Below, piece after piece: positions 10,969 through 17,673 of a DNA stretch of 64,000 nt (position 1 is the first letter of the stretch; each line of letters starts with the position of its first letter). The notes under the pieces are model-generated. The model did no database searches. It was not told the DNA's origin and saw only the letters and a program-made list of their open reading frames with translations. Position numbers and translations under genes: made by a program. The DNA comes from Pseudomonas sp. HS6. Its GTDB lineage: Bacteria; Pseudomonadota; Gammaproteobacteria; Pseudomonadales; Pseudomonadaceae. Where the stretch lies: contig NZ_CP067412.1 in the NCBI RefSeq assembly GCF_023375815.1, positions 3,286,001 to 3,350,000 of the forward strand, given 5' to 3'.

Positions 10969-11059
10969 GGAGAGCTGGCCGAGTGGCCGAAGGCGCTCCC
11001 CTGCTAAGGGAGTACACCTCACAAGGGTGTCGGGGGTTCGAATCCCCCGTTCTCCGCCA
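10969..11059 (+). tRNA. tRNA-Ser(GCT)
   Basis: A 91-base class II tRNA with an encoded CCA end. The acceptor stem GGAGAGC pairs with the 3' strand GTTCTCC (one G-T pair), the anticodon loop CTGCTAA gives GCT (reads AGC/AGU), there is a long variable arm, and the T loop is TTCGAAT. Confidence 0.97.
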
Positions 11060-11124
11060 TTATTTGCTTAGTACGTCGTAATCTGGCTTTTTCTGTAAGT
11101 TGTTGAAATTAATAGAAAAAGTGG

Positions 11125-11152
11125 TTTGAATAGAGATTAGACGGGCTATAAT
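11125..11152 (+). promoter_or_regulatory. promoter of the tRNA-Arg(ACG) array
   Basis: TTTGAA (11125-11130), a 16-bp spacer and a consensus TATAAT (11147-11152), followed by GC-rich GCGGCGC. It lies directly before the first tRNA-Arg. No equally good promoter is seen before copies 2 and 3, so all three are probably one transcript. Confidence 0.7.
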
Positions 11153-11166
11153 GCGGCGCAACAAAT

Positions 11167-11243
11167 GCACTCGTAGCTCAGCTGGATAGAGTACTCGGCT
11201 ACGAACCGAGCGGTCACAGGTTCGAATCCTGTCGAGTGCACCA
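11167..11243 (+). tRNA. tRNA-Arg(ACG), copy 1
   Basis: 77 bases with an encoded CCA. The acceptor stem GCACTCG/CGAGTGC is perfect, the anticodon loop CTACGAA gives ACG, whose first base is normally deaminated to inosine (by TadA) to read CGU, CGC and CGA. First of three identical genes. Confidence 0.97.
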
Positions 11244-11315
11244 TTTAAGAGTCAATTGCAGCAATGTAAATGACTCGGCTTCAACCAGGTGTGATCTGGT
11301 CTATCAAACACAAAT

Positions 11316-11392
11316 GCACTCGTAGCTCAGCTGGATAGAGTACTCGGCTACGAACCGAGCGGTCACAGGTTCGAATCCTGTCGAGTGCACCA
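11316..11392 (+). tRNA. tRNA-Arg(ACG), copy 2
   Basis: Identical to copy 1 over all 77 bases, starting exactly 149 bp later. The spacer before it is similar to the spacer before copy 3, so tRNA and spacer were duplicated together. Confidence 0.97.
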
Positions 11393-11464
11393 TTTAAGGG
11401 TTAGTTGCAGTAATGCAGATAACTTGGTTTCAGCCAGTTGTGGTCTGGTCTAAAAACACAAAAT

Positions 11465-11541
11465 GCACTCGTAGCTCAGCTGGATAGAGTACTCGGCTAC
11501 GAACCGAGCGGTCACAGGTTCGAATCCTGTCGAGTGCACCA
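11465..11541 (+). tRNA. tRNA-Arg(ACG), copy 3
   Basis: Identical to copies 1 and 2, again 149 bp downstream of the previous one. It is followed within 10 bases by a terminator. Confidence 0.97.
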
Positions 11542-11548
11542 TATACCG

Positions 11549-11576
11549 AAAAGCCCGCGTTTAACGCGGGCTTTTT
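11549..11576. terminator. terminator shared by the tRNA-Arg array and the convergent exported-protein gene
   Basis: Stem AAAGCCCGCG/CGCGGGCTTT with loop TTTAA (GCCCGCG 11553-11559 with CGCGGGC 11565-11571) and T runs in both orientations. The minus-strand gene at 11561-12079 ends inside the hairpin, so the site should stop transcription from both sides. Confidence 0.9.
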
Positions 11577-12079
11577 GCTGTCCGGGATTTGGCTTTTCCC
11601 GTCACGCATCCTTTCTCATCAAAATCAACTTGAGCACTGCGGCCTCGCTTGAGGTCGTAACGATAGCTCGTTGCCGAATTGCGAATGCTCACCTTGTCGG
11701 GTTTGCCCAGGGCGCTTTCAACATCTTGTTGGCTCATGCCGGCGATGATTCGTTGATTGATGATTGCTTCGCGCTTCTGTCGCGCATCGATCAGATCTCC
11801 GCATTTGTCTTGCGTCCGTCCAACGACAGCCATTTCCCGTTTTCTGATATTCATACCGGATATTTCTTCGTGCCGGGCTTCGGGCATCAGTGCCACGGTC
11901 GAGCCGGGCGAGTAGGGGCGTACTTCCTGAAGTGAAAGATGCTCATCGTTCGCGCAGCTCAGTGTCGTGAAGGTGAGGCTGCCGTCAGCGGCTTCACAGC
12001 GATGAAGTGTCGTTGCGCTCCCTATGGGTGGGAGGCAGAGCAGGGTGGTCAACATGAATCGGGATGTTTTCGATGGCAT
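11561..12079 (-). CDS. exported DUF4124/SmpA-like small protein
   Basis: A 172-residue protein with an N-terminal signal peptide (hydrophobic FMLTTLLCLPPIGSATT). Residues about 23-50 (LHRCEAADGSLTFTTLSC) resemble the DUF4124 motif with two cysteines. Around residue 110-140 the segment IAGMSQQDVESALGKPDKV is the loop-helix pattern of SmpA/BamE-like small outer-membrane proteins, seen also in periplasmic proteins of unrelated function. ATG 12079 is preceded by GGAGG. A periplasmic or envelope role is likely; no specific function can be given. The stop codon lies inside the bidirectional terminator. Confidence 0.85.
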   Translation of the reverse strand: MPSKTSRFMLTTLLCLPPIGSATTLHRCEAADGSLTFTTLSCANDEHLSLQEVRPYSPGSTVALMPEARHEEISGMNIRKREMAVVGRTQDKCGDLIDARQKREAIINQRIIAGMSQQDVESALGKPDKVSIRNSATSYRYDLKRGRSAQVDFDEKGCVTGKAKSRTAKSPR

Positions 12080-12253
12080 TCGGCGTCCTCCATGACGATC
12101 TTTCTCAAGCGTAGCCGGCAGTTTTTTTACTGCTGGTGTGTTTTCTTTTCAGGATGAGTCGTCGCAGTCTGAAGAGTCAGGACAGCGCTCAGCTTTGTCT
12201 CGCAAGCGCTTGTTTCAGCCTAGATTTTTAACGTTTAAAACCGTCAGGCGGTG

Positions 12254-12398
12254 TATCATTGCGCCCGTCAGCCCCGCCGGGGCTTATGGAAAACCTCCAT
12301 GGACTTACCCAGTAGTTACTCAGTACCCCGTTTTACCAATCATGAATTGACTGATTGATCCTTCCGGCGTGCCCCGCTGCTGGGAGTGGAGTTCGCCT
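12254..12398 (+). promoter_or_regulatory. structured leader upstream of mgtE
   Basis: The stretch between the possible -10 box TATCAT (12254-12259) and the mgtE start has three hairpins: AGCCCC/GGGGCT (12270-12275 with 12279-12284), ATGGA/TCCAT (12286-12290 with 12296-12300) and CAATCA/TGATTG (12337-12342 with 12352-12357). It also contains a 19-codon ORF (12299-12358) beginning MDLPSSY with two proline CCC codons and ending 40 bases before mgtE. Leader peptides rich in proline control some Mg2+ transporters in enteric bacteria; a similar role here is only a hypothesis. The -35 box is not clear. The rest of the 319-bp gap holds nothing I can support. Confidence 0.35.
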
Positions 12399-13841
12399 AT
12401 GTCCGAAATCGAAGTAAAGAAAACACAGGAAAGCCTGCAGGATCGCCTGGCTCAGGTCGTTGAGCTGCTGCAGCGCCAACGGGTCGTCGAAGACCTGACT
12501 CACCGCCAGGAAGGCGCACATCATGACCGGGTCGAGAACCTGGTCCACCGGCAAAACCTCGTCGAGCTGCAACGCAAGCTCGATGATCTGCACTCCGCCG
12601 ACGTTGCCTACATTCTTGAAGCCCTGCCGCTGGACGATCGTCTGACGCTCTGGCAGTTGGTCAAGGCTGATCGCGACGGCGACATTCTTCTCGAAGTATC
12701 CGACTCCGTCCGTGAAACGCTGATCGCCGACATGGATGATCACGAGCTCCTGGCTGCCGCCAAGGACATGGATGCCGACGAACTTGCTGACCTGGCCTCC
12801 GAGCTGCCGCGAGACGTCGTCCATGAGCTGATGGAGACCCTGGATCAGCAACAACGCGAGCGTGTGCGTTCGGCCCTCTCCTATGACGAGGAGCAGGTCG
12901 GTGCGCTGATGGACTTCGAGATGGTGACCATCCGTGAGGACGTCAGTCTCGAAGTGGTTCTGCGTTACCTGCGCCGCCTCAAAGAGCTGCCGGGCCATAC
13001 CGACAAACTGTTCGTAGTCGATTACGACGGCGTGCTCAAGGGCGTGCTGCCGATCAAGCGATTGCTGGTCAATGACCCTGAGAAACAGGTTTCCGAAGTA
13101 ATGGCCAGCGATCCGGTGAGTTTCCACCCGGACGAAGACGCCTACGACGCTGCTCAGGCGTTCGAACGTTACGACTTGATCTCGGCCCCGGTGGTCGACA
13201 AGAACGGCAAGCTGATCGGCCGTCTGACCATCGACGAAATGGTCGACCTGATTCGTGAGGAGAGCGAAAACGAAGTCCTCAACATGGCGGGTCTGCGTGA
13301 AGAGGAAGACATTTTCGCTTCGGTCTGGAAATCCCTGCGCAACCGTTGGGCGTGGCTGGCGATCAACCTGATCACGGCATTCGTCGCGTCGCGGGTGATC
13401 GGTCTGTTCGAGGGCTCGATCGAGAAGCTGGTGGCGCTGGCGGCCCTGATGCCGATTGTGGCGGGCATTGGCGGCAACTCCGGCAACCAGACGATCACCA
13501 TGATCGTTCGTGCCATGGCGCTCGATCAGGTCAGCACCGGCAACACGTCGCGTCTGATGCGCAAGGAGCTCGCCGTAGCGTTGATCAACGGCCTGGTCTG
13601 GGGTGGTGTGATTGGTGTGGTGGCTTACTTGCTCTACGGCAGTTGGTCGCTGGGTGTGGTGATGACGGCCGCCATGACGCTCAACCTGCTGCTGGCAGCG
13701 TTGATGGGCGTATTGATCCCTATGACCCTCGCCAAGATGGGGCGCGACCCGGCAATGGGTGCCAGCGTGATGATCACGGCCATGACCGACAGTGGTGGCT
13801 TCTTCATCTTTCTGGGACTGGCAACGATTTTCCTGCTCTGA
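12399..13841 (+). CDS. mgtE: magnesium transporter MgtE
   Basis: A homodimeric Mg2+ channel of the inner membrane gated by cytoplasmic Mg2+. The protein has 480 residues: an N-terminal superhelical domain (about 20-150), two CBS domains (about 150-290), a linker helix, and five transmembrane helices (about 310-480) with the conserved PIVAGIGGNSGNQ pore motif. ATG 12399 (MSEIEVKK) is preferred to an upstream frame start because GGGAGTGGAG lies before it and the length then matches the family. In P. aeruginosa, MgtE also affects type III secretion through the Gac/Rsm pathway; rsmA lies 1.5 kb upstream here. Confidence 0.97.
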   Translation: MSEIEVKKTQESLQDRLAQVVELLQRQRVVEDLTHRQEGAHHDRVENLVHRQNLVELQRKLDDLHSADVAYILEALPLDDRLTLWQLVKADRDGDILLEVSDSVRETLIADMDDHELLAAAKDMDADELADLASELPRDVVHELMETLDQQQRERVRSALSYDEEQVGALMDFEMVTIREDVSLEVVLRYLRRLKELPGHTDKLFVVDYDGVLKGVLPIKRLLVNDPEKQVSEVMASDPVSFHPDEDAYDAAQAFERYDLISAPVVDKNGKLIGRLTIDEMVDLIREESENEVLNMAGLREEEDIFASVWKSLRNRWAWLAINLITAFVASRVIGLFEGSIEKLVALAALMPIVAGIGGNSGNQTITMIVRAMALDQVSTGNTSRLMRKELAVALINGLVWGGVIGVVAYLLYGSWSLGVVMTAAMTLNLLLAALMGVLIPMTLAKMGRDPAMGASVMITAMTDSGGFFIFLGLATIFLL

Positions 13842-13858
13842 TTGCTCGCATCGAAACA

Positions 13859-13883
13859 GCCCGCCGATTGGCGGGCTTTTTTT
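13859..13883 (+). terminator. rho-independent terminator of mgtE
   Basis: 7-bp stem GCCCGCC/GGCGGGC with loop GATT followed by seven T, 17 bases after the stop codon. Confidence 0.95.
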
Positions 13884-13891
13884 CGTCCTTG

Positions 13892-13910
13892 AAAAGCCCG
13901 AATGTCGGGC
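13892..13910 (-). terminator. second terminator downstream of amrZ
   Basis: On the minus strand, stem GCCCG/CGGGC (13906-13910 with 13896-13900) is followed by TTTT. It backs up the first amrZ terminator just upstream. Confidence 0.75.
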
Positions 13911-13938
13911 AAAAAAAAGCCAGCATTCATGCTGGCTT
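13911..13938 (-). terminator. first terminator of amrZ
   Basis: On the minus strand, an 8-bp stem AAGCCAGC/GCTGGCTT (13931-13938 with 13917-13924, 6-base loop) is followed by a run of T. It lies 17 bases after the amrZ stop. Confidence 0.9.
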
Positions 13939-13955
13939 GAGATGTTCGGTTTGAC

Positions 13956-14282
13956 TCAGGATGCGTCTGCGGCCATTTCGGCGTCGTGGGCGATCAGAGA
14001 AACCAGCGCGTTCTGCTGGCGATGGGAGAGTTGACGGAAGCGTTGCAGCAACTCGCGTTCGTGCAGCGAAAGCTCCGGGCTGTCGAGGCGCATGCTCAGC
14101 TCTTCGCCCAGTGCACCTTCCTGAATAAGACTCTGCTCAAGGCGCGCAATGATCTCGGAGTTCATGCTGCGATGATGATTGCGAGCCACCTCGGCAATGC
14201 GTTCACGCATTCCGTCTGGCAGACGTACGACGAACTTGTCAGCCGTACGGCTGGAATAAATTGCCTGTTTCAATGGGCGCAT
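13956..14282 (-). CDS. amrZ: transcriptional regulator AmrZ (ribbon-helix-helix)
   Basis: Arc-family DNA-binding protein that controls alginate, flagella, pili, cyclic-di-GMP enzymes and iron genes in Pseudomonas. The 108-residue protein matches AmrZ along its length: flexible N-terminal arm ([15 protein letters not shown]), the beta strand that enters the major groove ([14 protein letters not shown], about residues 15-30), the helices [21 protein letters not shown] (split by a turn), and the C-terminal tetramerisation part ([15 protein letters not shown]). In P. fluorescens-group strains AmrZ represses flagellar genes, relevant to the flagellar block 8 kb away. Two tandem terminators follow. 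Confidence 0.96.
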   Translation of the reverse strand: MRPLKQAIYSSRTADKFVVRLPDGMRERIAEVARNHHRSMNSEIIARLEQSLIQEGALGEELSMRLDSPELSLHERELLQRFRQLSHRQQNALVSLIAHDAEMAADAS

Positions 14283-14671
14283 ATATTTAACCGGTTAGTT
14301 CAGGGGAGCGGTTCTCGGGATTGGCCGCAGGATGAGTCGTAGGACAAGCATCCGCGCCAAATGGTTCAACCTGAATTGTTAAGAGGCGCGCATCATGCCT
14401 CAAAATTGCCAGATCATTGGCGTCAATTCTGTGACAAATATTGAGCCGGGTAAAGGCGTAATGCCAGCACCAATTATCAGAAATGCGGACTGGTTTGAAA
14501 AGAATGCGTCGGCCCGTATCGCTGACCGCGTCCTGAAGCGCACGAACAGATGCCCGAAGACGTCAGACCGTGCATGCTATGCGGCTAGAATCCTTGTTCC
14601 TTACCTTGTACAGGATAGTGGCAAATGGCCGATTTACTAGGGGCAAATGCCCGCCGGAGGGCGTTTTCAGG
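14283..14671. other. intergenic region between divergent amrZ and phnN
   Basis: 389 bp, noticeably richer in A and T than the flanking genes. Near amrZ is the short palindrome AACCGGTT, which could be an operator. An 81-codon open frame (14395-14640) has AAGAGG upstream but A/T-rich third positions and no family resemblance, so I treat it as non-coding. The minus strand has GAACCA, 17 bp, TCCTA, a weak resemblance to an AlgU promoter for amrZ. No RNA gene was recognised. Confidence 0.5.
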
Positions 14672-15241
14672 ATGGATGGCAGGCTGATTTATCTTATGGG
14701 GCCATCCGGCTCCGGCAAGGACAGTCTGATCGAGGCTGCGCGCGAGCCTTTACGCGATTTGAACTGCGCAGTCATACGTCGGGTGATCACGCGTTCGGCC
14801 GAATCGGTGGGCGAGGATGCGATCGGTGTGACCCCGCAAGAGTTCGAGCGGCGTCAGCGAGCCGGTGATTTTTCTCTCGCTTGGCAAGCCAACGGCCTCT
14901 CCTACGGAATTCCGGTAGAAATGGACCAATGGTTGAAAGCCGGAAAGTACGTGCTGGTCAACGGTTCTCGGGCGAACCTTCGACAAGCGCTGGAAGGCTA
15001 CCCGACACTGGTGCCAGTGTTGCTGACAGTTCGCGATGATGTCTTGCGTGAACGCTTGCTCAGGCGTGGCCGGGAGACCCTTGAGCAGATCGATGCCAGG
15101 CTCGCCCGCAACGCGCTGTTCAAGGAAAGACGTTCAACCGACAAGCCTGTGCATCTGATCGACAACTCGGGCGACCTCACTGATGCCGTCGATCAACTGC
15201 TGAACCTGGTCAGGCTCAGCGCAGAACCGGATCAAACTTGA
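14672..15241 (+). CDS. phnN: ribose 1,5-bisphosphokinase PhnN
   Basis: Phosphorylates ribose 1,5-bisphosphate to phosphoribosyl diphosphate (PRPP) in the C-P lyase pathway of phosphonate use. The 189-residue protein is guanylate-kinase-like: Walker A GPSGSGKDS (about residues 9-17), RRVITR substrate-binding segment, and the lid ERLLRRGRET. ATG 14672 follows GGAGG; the open frame extends further upstream but without support. No other phn gene is nearby, so it is isolated from any phosphonate operon and may serve general PRPP salvage. It overlaps the convergent small-membrane-protein gene by 26 bp at the 3' end. Confidence 0.92.
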   Translation: MDGRLIYLMGPSGSGKDSLIEAAREPLRDLNCAVIRRVITRSAESVGEDAIGVTPQEFERRQRAGDFSLAWQANGLSYGIPVEMDQWLKAGKYVLVNGSRANLRQALEGYPTLVPVLLTVRDDVLRERLLRRGRETLEQIDARLARNALFKERRSTDKPVHLIDNSGDLTDAVDQLLNLVRLSAEPDQT

Positions 15242-15395
15242 TCTTGCGCCCGGCAACCAGCGCCAGCGCAAACAGCACAGCGAAAACGCCACAGCCAATC
15301 AGGGGTAAAGAGATTTCCGTCTCTTCGAACAGCGAGAAATGCAAAACACCGCTCAAGAAAGCGAGGATCAACAACCCCAGGGCGGATTTGGACAT
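15216..15395 (-). CDS. small two-helix membrane protein
   Basis: A 59-residue protein with two predicted membrane helices (LGLLILAFLSGVLHFSLF and PLIGCGVFAVLFALALVA) separated by a short acidic loop, ending in a basic tail. GGAG lies before ATG 15395. It begins 19 bases after the stop of the other small gene (15415-15645), so the two form an operon under the sigma-54-like promoter at 15685-15700. Function unknown. Its 3' end overlaps phnN. Confidence 0.75.
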   Translation of the reverse strand: MSKSALGLLILAFLSGVLHFSLFEETEISLPLIGCGVFAVLFALALVAGRKIKFDPVLR

Positions 15396-15414
15396 GCTGT
15401 ACTCCAAAAATGAT

Positions 15415-15645
15415 TCAAAACACCAGGCGTTCGGACATGGGGGTCGTCTGTGCCTGATCTGACTCGCTGACATCTTGCGCAACAATGCCGCGCTGATCGC
15501 TCAGCACCGCCCATTGCGGCGCCTTTTGCACTTGCAGGTAGTGCGGCATGCGCTGTGCCACTGTCTCAGTGTGTTGAGGAACAAATTGAAACCCCACCAG
15601 AACCGTCAGGGCGATTGCGTTGGCGAGCAAGAGGACGCGGTTCAT
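15415..15645 (-). CDS. small membrane-anchored protein, first gene of the pair
   Basis: A 76-residue protein starting at ATG 15645 (MNRVLLLANAIAL) with GGAG upstream. Residues 3-18 form one hydrophobic helix, either an uncleaved anchor or a signal peptide; the remaining about 55 residues are polar and would face the periplasm. I do not recognise the family. It heads the two-gene operon with the 59-residue membrane protein and has a well-placed sigma-54-type promoter 40 bases upstream. Confidence 0.75.
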   Translation of the reverse strand: MNRVLLLANAIALTVLVGFQFVPQHTETVAQRMPHYLQVQKAPQWAVLSDQRGIVAQDVSESDQAQTTPMSERLVF

Positions 15646-15684
15646 GAGGCGGGACTCCAGTTGTTCTTTTATAAGAATCACTGA

Positions 15685-15700
15685 AGCAGCCGTCGTGCCA
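15685..15700 (-). promoter_or_regulatory. sigma-54 (RpoN) promoter of the small-protein operon
   Basis: On the minus strand TGGCACG-ACGG-CTGCT matches the consensus TGGCACG-N4-TTGCW at all but one base, with the required GG-N10-GC spacing (GG at 15699-15698, GC at 15687-15686). A start near 15674 would leave a leader of about 29 bases containing the ribosome binding site. Confidence 0.6.
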
Positions 15701-15764
15701 CTAGTCTAACCGCTGCCAAGTCCTTTAAAAACAAGCATTTAGCAGGGTTTTTAGAACGGCGTGG

Positions 15765-15834
15765 ATTGCATTCTGCAATGATGGCTTTTTGGAGGGATGC
15801 AAATTGCACGATAAAATGTCCGACTGCATTGCAG
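15765..15834. repeat. cluster of three TGCA palindromes
   Basis: Three related palindromes stand in 70 bp: ATTGCA-TTC-TGCAAT (15765-15779), TGCAA-A-TTGCA (15798-15808) and CTGCA-T-TGCAG (15824-15834), centres 31 and 26 bp apart. The middle one lies exactly between TTGGAG (15789-15794) and TAAAAT (15812-15817), a 17-bp-spaced possible sigma-70 promoter on the plus strand. This looks like a set of operators for an unknown regulator. Confidence 0.5.
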
Positions 15835-15870
15835 GGCGCCTGCCTACACTTAAAAAGCCCTGCGGACGAC

Positions 15871-15899
15871 ATGACAAATCAGGGCCTGGCCGTTAACAT
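15871..15899 (+). promoter_or_regulatory. promoter of tRNA-Arg(CCT)
   Basis: ATGACA (15871-15876), a 17-bp spacer and TAACAT (15894-15899), placed 30 bases before the tRNA. Confidence 0.55.
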
Positions 15900-15929
15900 G
15901 CACGCCGTCTGTCGCACTGACAGTCCTGT

Positions 15930-16006
15930 GTCTCAGTAGCTCAATTGGATAGAGCATCCCCCTCCTAAGGGGAAGGTTGGCAGTTCGAACCTGCCCTGGG
16001 ACACCA
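15930..16006 (+). tRNA. tRNA-Arg(CCT)
   Basis: 77 bases with encoded CCA. Acceptor GTCTCAG pairs with CTGGGAC (one G-T pair), the anticodon stem TCCCC/GGGGA encloses CTCCTAA, giving anticodon CCT (reads AGG). Rare-codon tRNA genes of this kind are common island integration sites, but the next genes show no integrase and no repeated tRNA end was noticed nearby. Confidence 0.97.
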
Positions 16007-16015
16007 TATTTTAGA

Positions 16016-16050
16016 AAGCCCCGCGCAGAGTGATCTGGCGGGGCTTTTTT
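16016..16050. terminator. terminator after tRNA-Arg(CCT)
   Basis: 9-bp stem AAGCCCCGC/GCGGGGCTT (16016-16024 with 16038-16046) followed by TTTT on the plus strand. It also lies 28 bases beyond the convergent gene that ends at 16078. Confidence 0.9.
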
Positions 16051-16077
16051 GTGCTGGCCGGTCAAGGGTGGCAGAGG

Positions 16078-17451
16078 CTAGATCCCGTCATCCGGCTCGA
16101 CTTTTCCGATTGAAGTGCTCACTCCGGTCAGATGTCGACGTCCGTTGACTTCGTAAGTGAGGCCACCTCCGTCTGAATCAGGTTTGCGCAATGCGAGCTG
16201 TGCTGATAGCCCTCCGTTTTCGCTGTAACCGCCAAACCAGTCAATCAATGCCCCGATGTAGCAATCGCTTCCGATGACGACGGGTAAATCAGCCACCATT
16301 TCGATGGTGTAATGCGTCGGACCATAACTGTAGTAATCGTTTTCCCCGGCGCCACTCGGAGGAATAGGACAGAGCGGACTCTTCTGAGCAGTGGCTTTTG
16401 CGGTGGTGCTTTCACTCAGTTTGGACAGTGCTCGGTTGAGTGTTTGGTGCAGCGCCGGCTCGAGATCGAAGGCTGTCACACCATCTTCTTTGTGCTGGGT
16501 GCGGGGCACATTGAGGTCATACCGATAGCCCACCGTCACGGTGGGAACATCGCTGTTTATTTTCAGGGGGTTGAGCAAATAGACCTGGTCGACACCATAG
16601 GTCCCGTTGCGATAGGCCGCATACACTTTACCGTGGAGCGTGATCCAGTCGTTGGATTGGTTCGCACCTCGATCATTGGTGTAAAAAAGATAGCTCTCGG
16701 CGCTCTTCTCGGGGCCGAGCGCAGCGGCTCTCCGGATGAACCGGTCTTGAGTACGAAGGTAGGTTTCGGTGTAAGTGAACAACCCCGTGCCACCGGCATA
16801 AGTCGATACGATCAGATCGCGCTGCTCATCGCCGTCCAGATCCATCAGGGTGTATGAGGTCTGCCCGAAATCCACCGCTCCGGTGATATCCGAGGCGGTC
16901 AGCGCCTTCCACTCGTCCGTCGTGACATCTTTGGGCCGGGTCTTGGGAAAGAGGGTCTGGTCATCTTCACCGGTCTCGCCAGAGAATGACGTTTCAGTGG
17001 TGTTAGTCCGCAGAGACTCAAGGGTTCGCTCCAGTGCAAACTCGGGATGAATCTTGCTCATCTCCTGAATTCGTTGCTGCAGATCGACCATTGCCTGTTT
17101 ATCAGTCTCGGCTGGCTGGTAAGCCAGCGCATCGCTCCACTGCGCGTTCAGTACCTGCAAACGATCTTGATATCGCTGGTTCAGGCAGCTGACGTCCTCG
17201 GCGCATTGGTTGCGCTCCTTCAACCATTCGCGCTGGGCCTTCTTGATCTCTGTCTGCGCCTGCGGTGCCGCATTCATAAACTGGCGATAGATCGCGCCCA
17301 TCTGGCCATCCAGCTTACGCAGGCCTTCACTGGCGCAAATCGCATTCTCCACAACACTCACAGCCTTTGTGCAGTCCATTCCGGTCGCCAGTGCCTGCTG
17401 GAGAAACAGCAGTGCACAGGCCGACACGATGTAGCGTCCTTTGATGTACAC
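16078..17451 (-). CDS. exported protein with N-terminal LprI-like (DUF1311) domain
   Basis: About 457 residues. The open frame reaches 17508 through a TTG codon, but GTG 17451 with AAGG upstream gives a normal signal peptide (KGRYIVSACALLFLQQALATG). The first mature part (about 30-115, MDCTKAVSVVENAICASEGLRKLD with AQREWLKERNQC) is the four-cysteine lysozyme-inhibitor LprI type domain. The rest (about 120-457) is an unrecognised domain with a Ca2+-loop-like DLDGDEQRDL motif and two further cysteines. Likely periplasmic. It is monocistronic and convergent with tRNA-Arg(CCT). Confidence 0.8.
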   Translation of the reverse strand: MYIKGRYIVSACALLFLQQALATGMDCTKAVSVVENAICASEGLRKLDGQMGAIYRQFMNAAPQAQTEIKKAQREWLKERNQCAEDVSCLNQRYQDRLQVLNAQWSDALAYQPAETDKQAMVDLQQRIQEMSKIHPEFALERTLESLRTNTTETSFSGETGEDDQTLFPKTRPKDVTTDEWKALTASDITGAVDFGQTSYTLMDLDGDEQRDLIVSTYAGGTGLFTYTETYLRTQDRFIRRAAALGPEKSAESYLFYTNDRGANQSNDWITLHGKVYAAYRNGTYGVDQVYLLNPLKINSDVPTVTVGYRYDLNVPRTQHKEDGVTAFDLEPALHQTLNRALSKLSESTTAKATAQKSPLCPIPPSGAGENDYYSYGPTHYTIEMVADLPVVIGSDCYIGALIDWFGGYSENGGLSAQLALRKPDSDGGGLTYEVNGRRHLTGVSTSIGKVEPDDGI

Positions 17452-17547
17452 GATGAAAACCTTGAAGTAGGAGGGTGAGAGCAGGCGCGCAGGGTAATCG
17501 CTGTGCAATGAATCTTGAAGCCCCGCTTCAAGAGAACCGTTGATCCG

Positions 17548-17555
17548 GCCGATAA
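17548..17555 (+). promoter_or_regulatory. possible sigma-28 (FliA) -10 box before the response regulator/TPR gene
   Basis: GCCGATAA at 17548-17555 equals the FliA -10 consensus and lies 119 bases upstream of the start codon. The -35 region (CAAG/TCAA) is poor. A small perfect hairpin (17514-17532) overlaps the -35 area. Only the -10 supports the call. Confidence 0.25.
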
Positions 17556-17673
17556 CCCGTTCGGTGACTTCAGAGTCGCACGAAATCGCTTGATAGCATT
17601 TGGCCGGCAGCTATTATCTGCGCGCCTGAAATGTGCCCTCGGTCCATCCTCTTCAATTGCCTGGAAATCCTCG

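Noticed and set aside
14395..14640. 81-codon open frame between amrZ and phnN with AAGAGG upstream
   Set aside because: A/T-rich third positions unlike the neighbours, no recognisable family, and the end runs close to the phnN ribosome binding site. Treated as non-coding.
15816..15896. 26-codon ORF beginning MSDCIAGR before tRNA-Arg(CCT)
   Set aside because: Its ATG overlaps the possible -10 box and no ribosome binding site precedes it.
15930..17451. Genomic island at tRNA-Arg(CCT)
   Set aside because: No integrase, no repeated tRNA 3' end and no clear change of composition beyond the tRNA.
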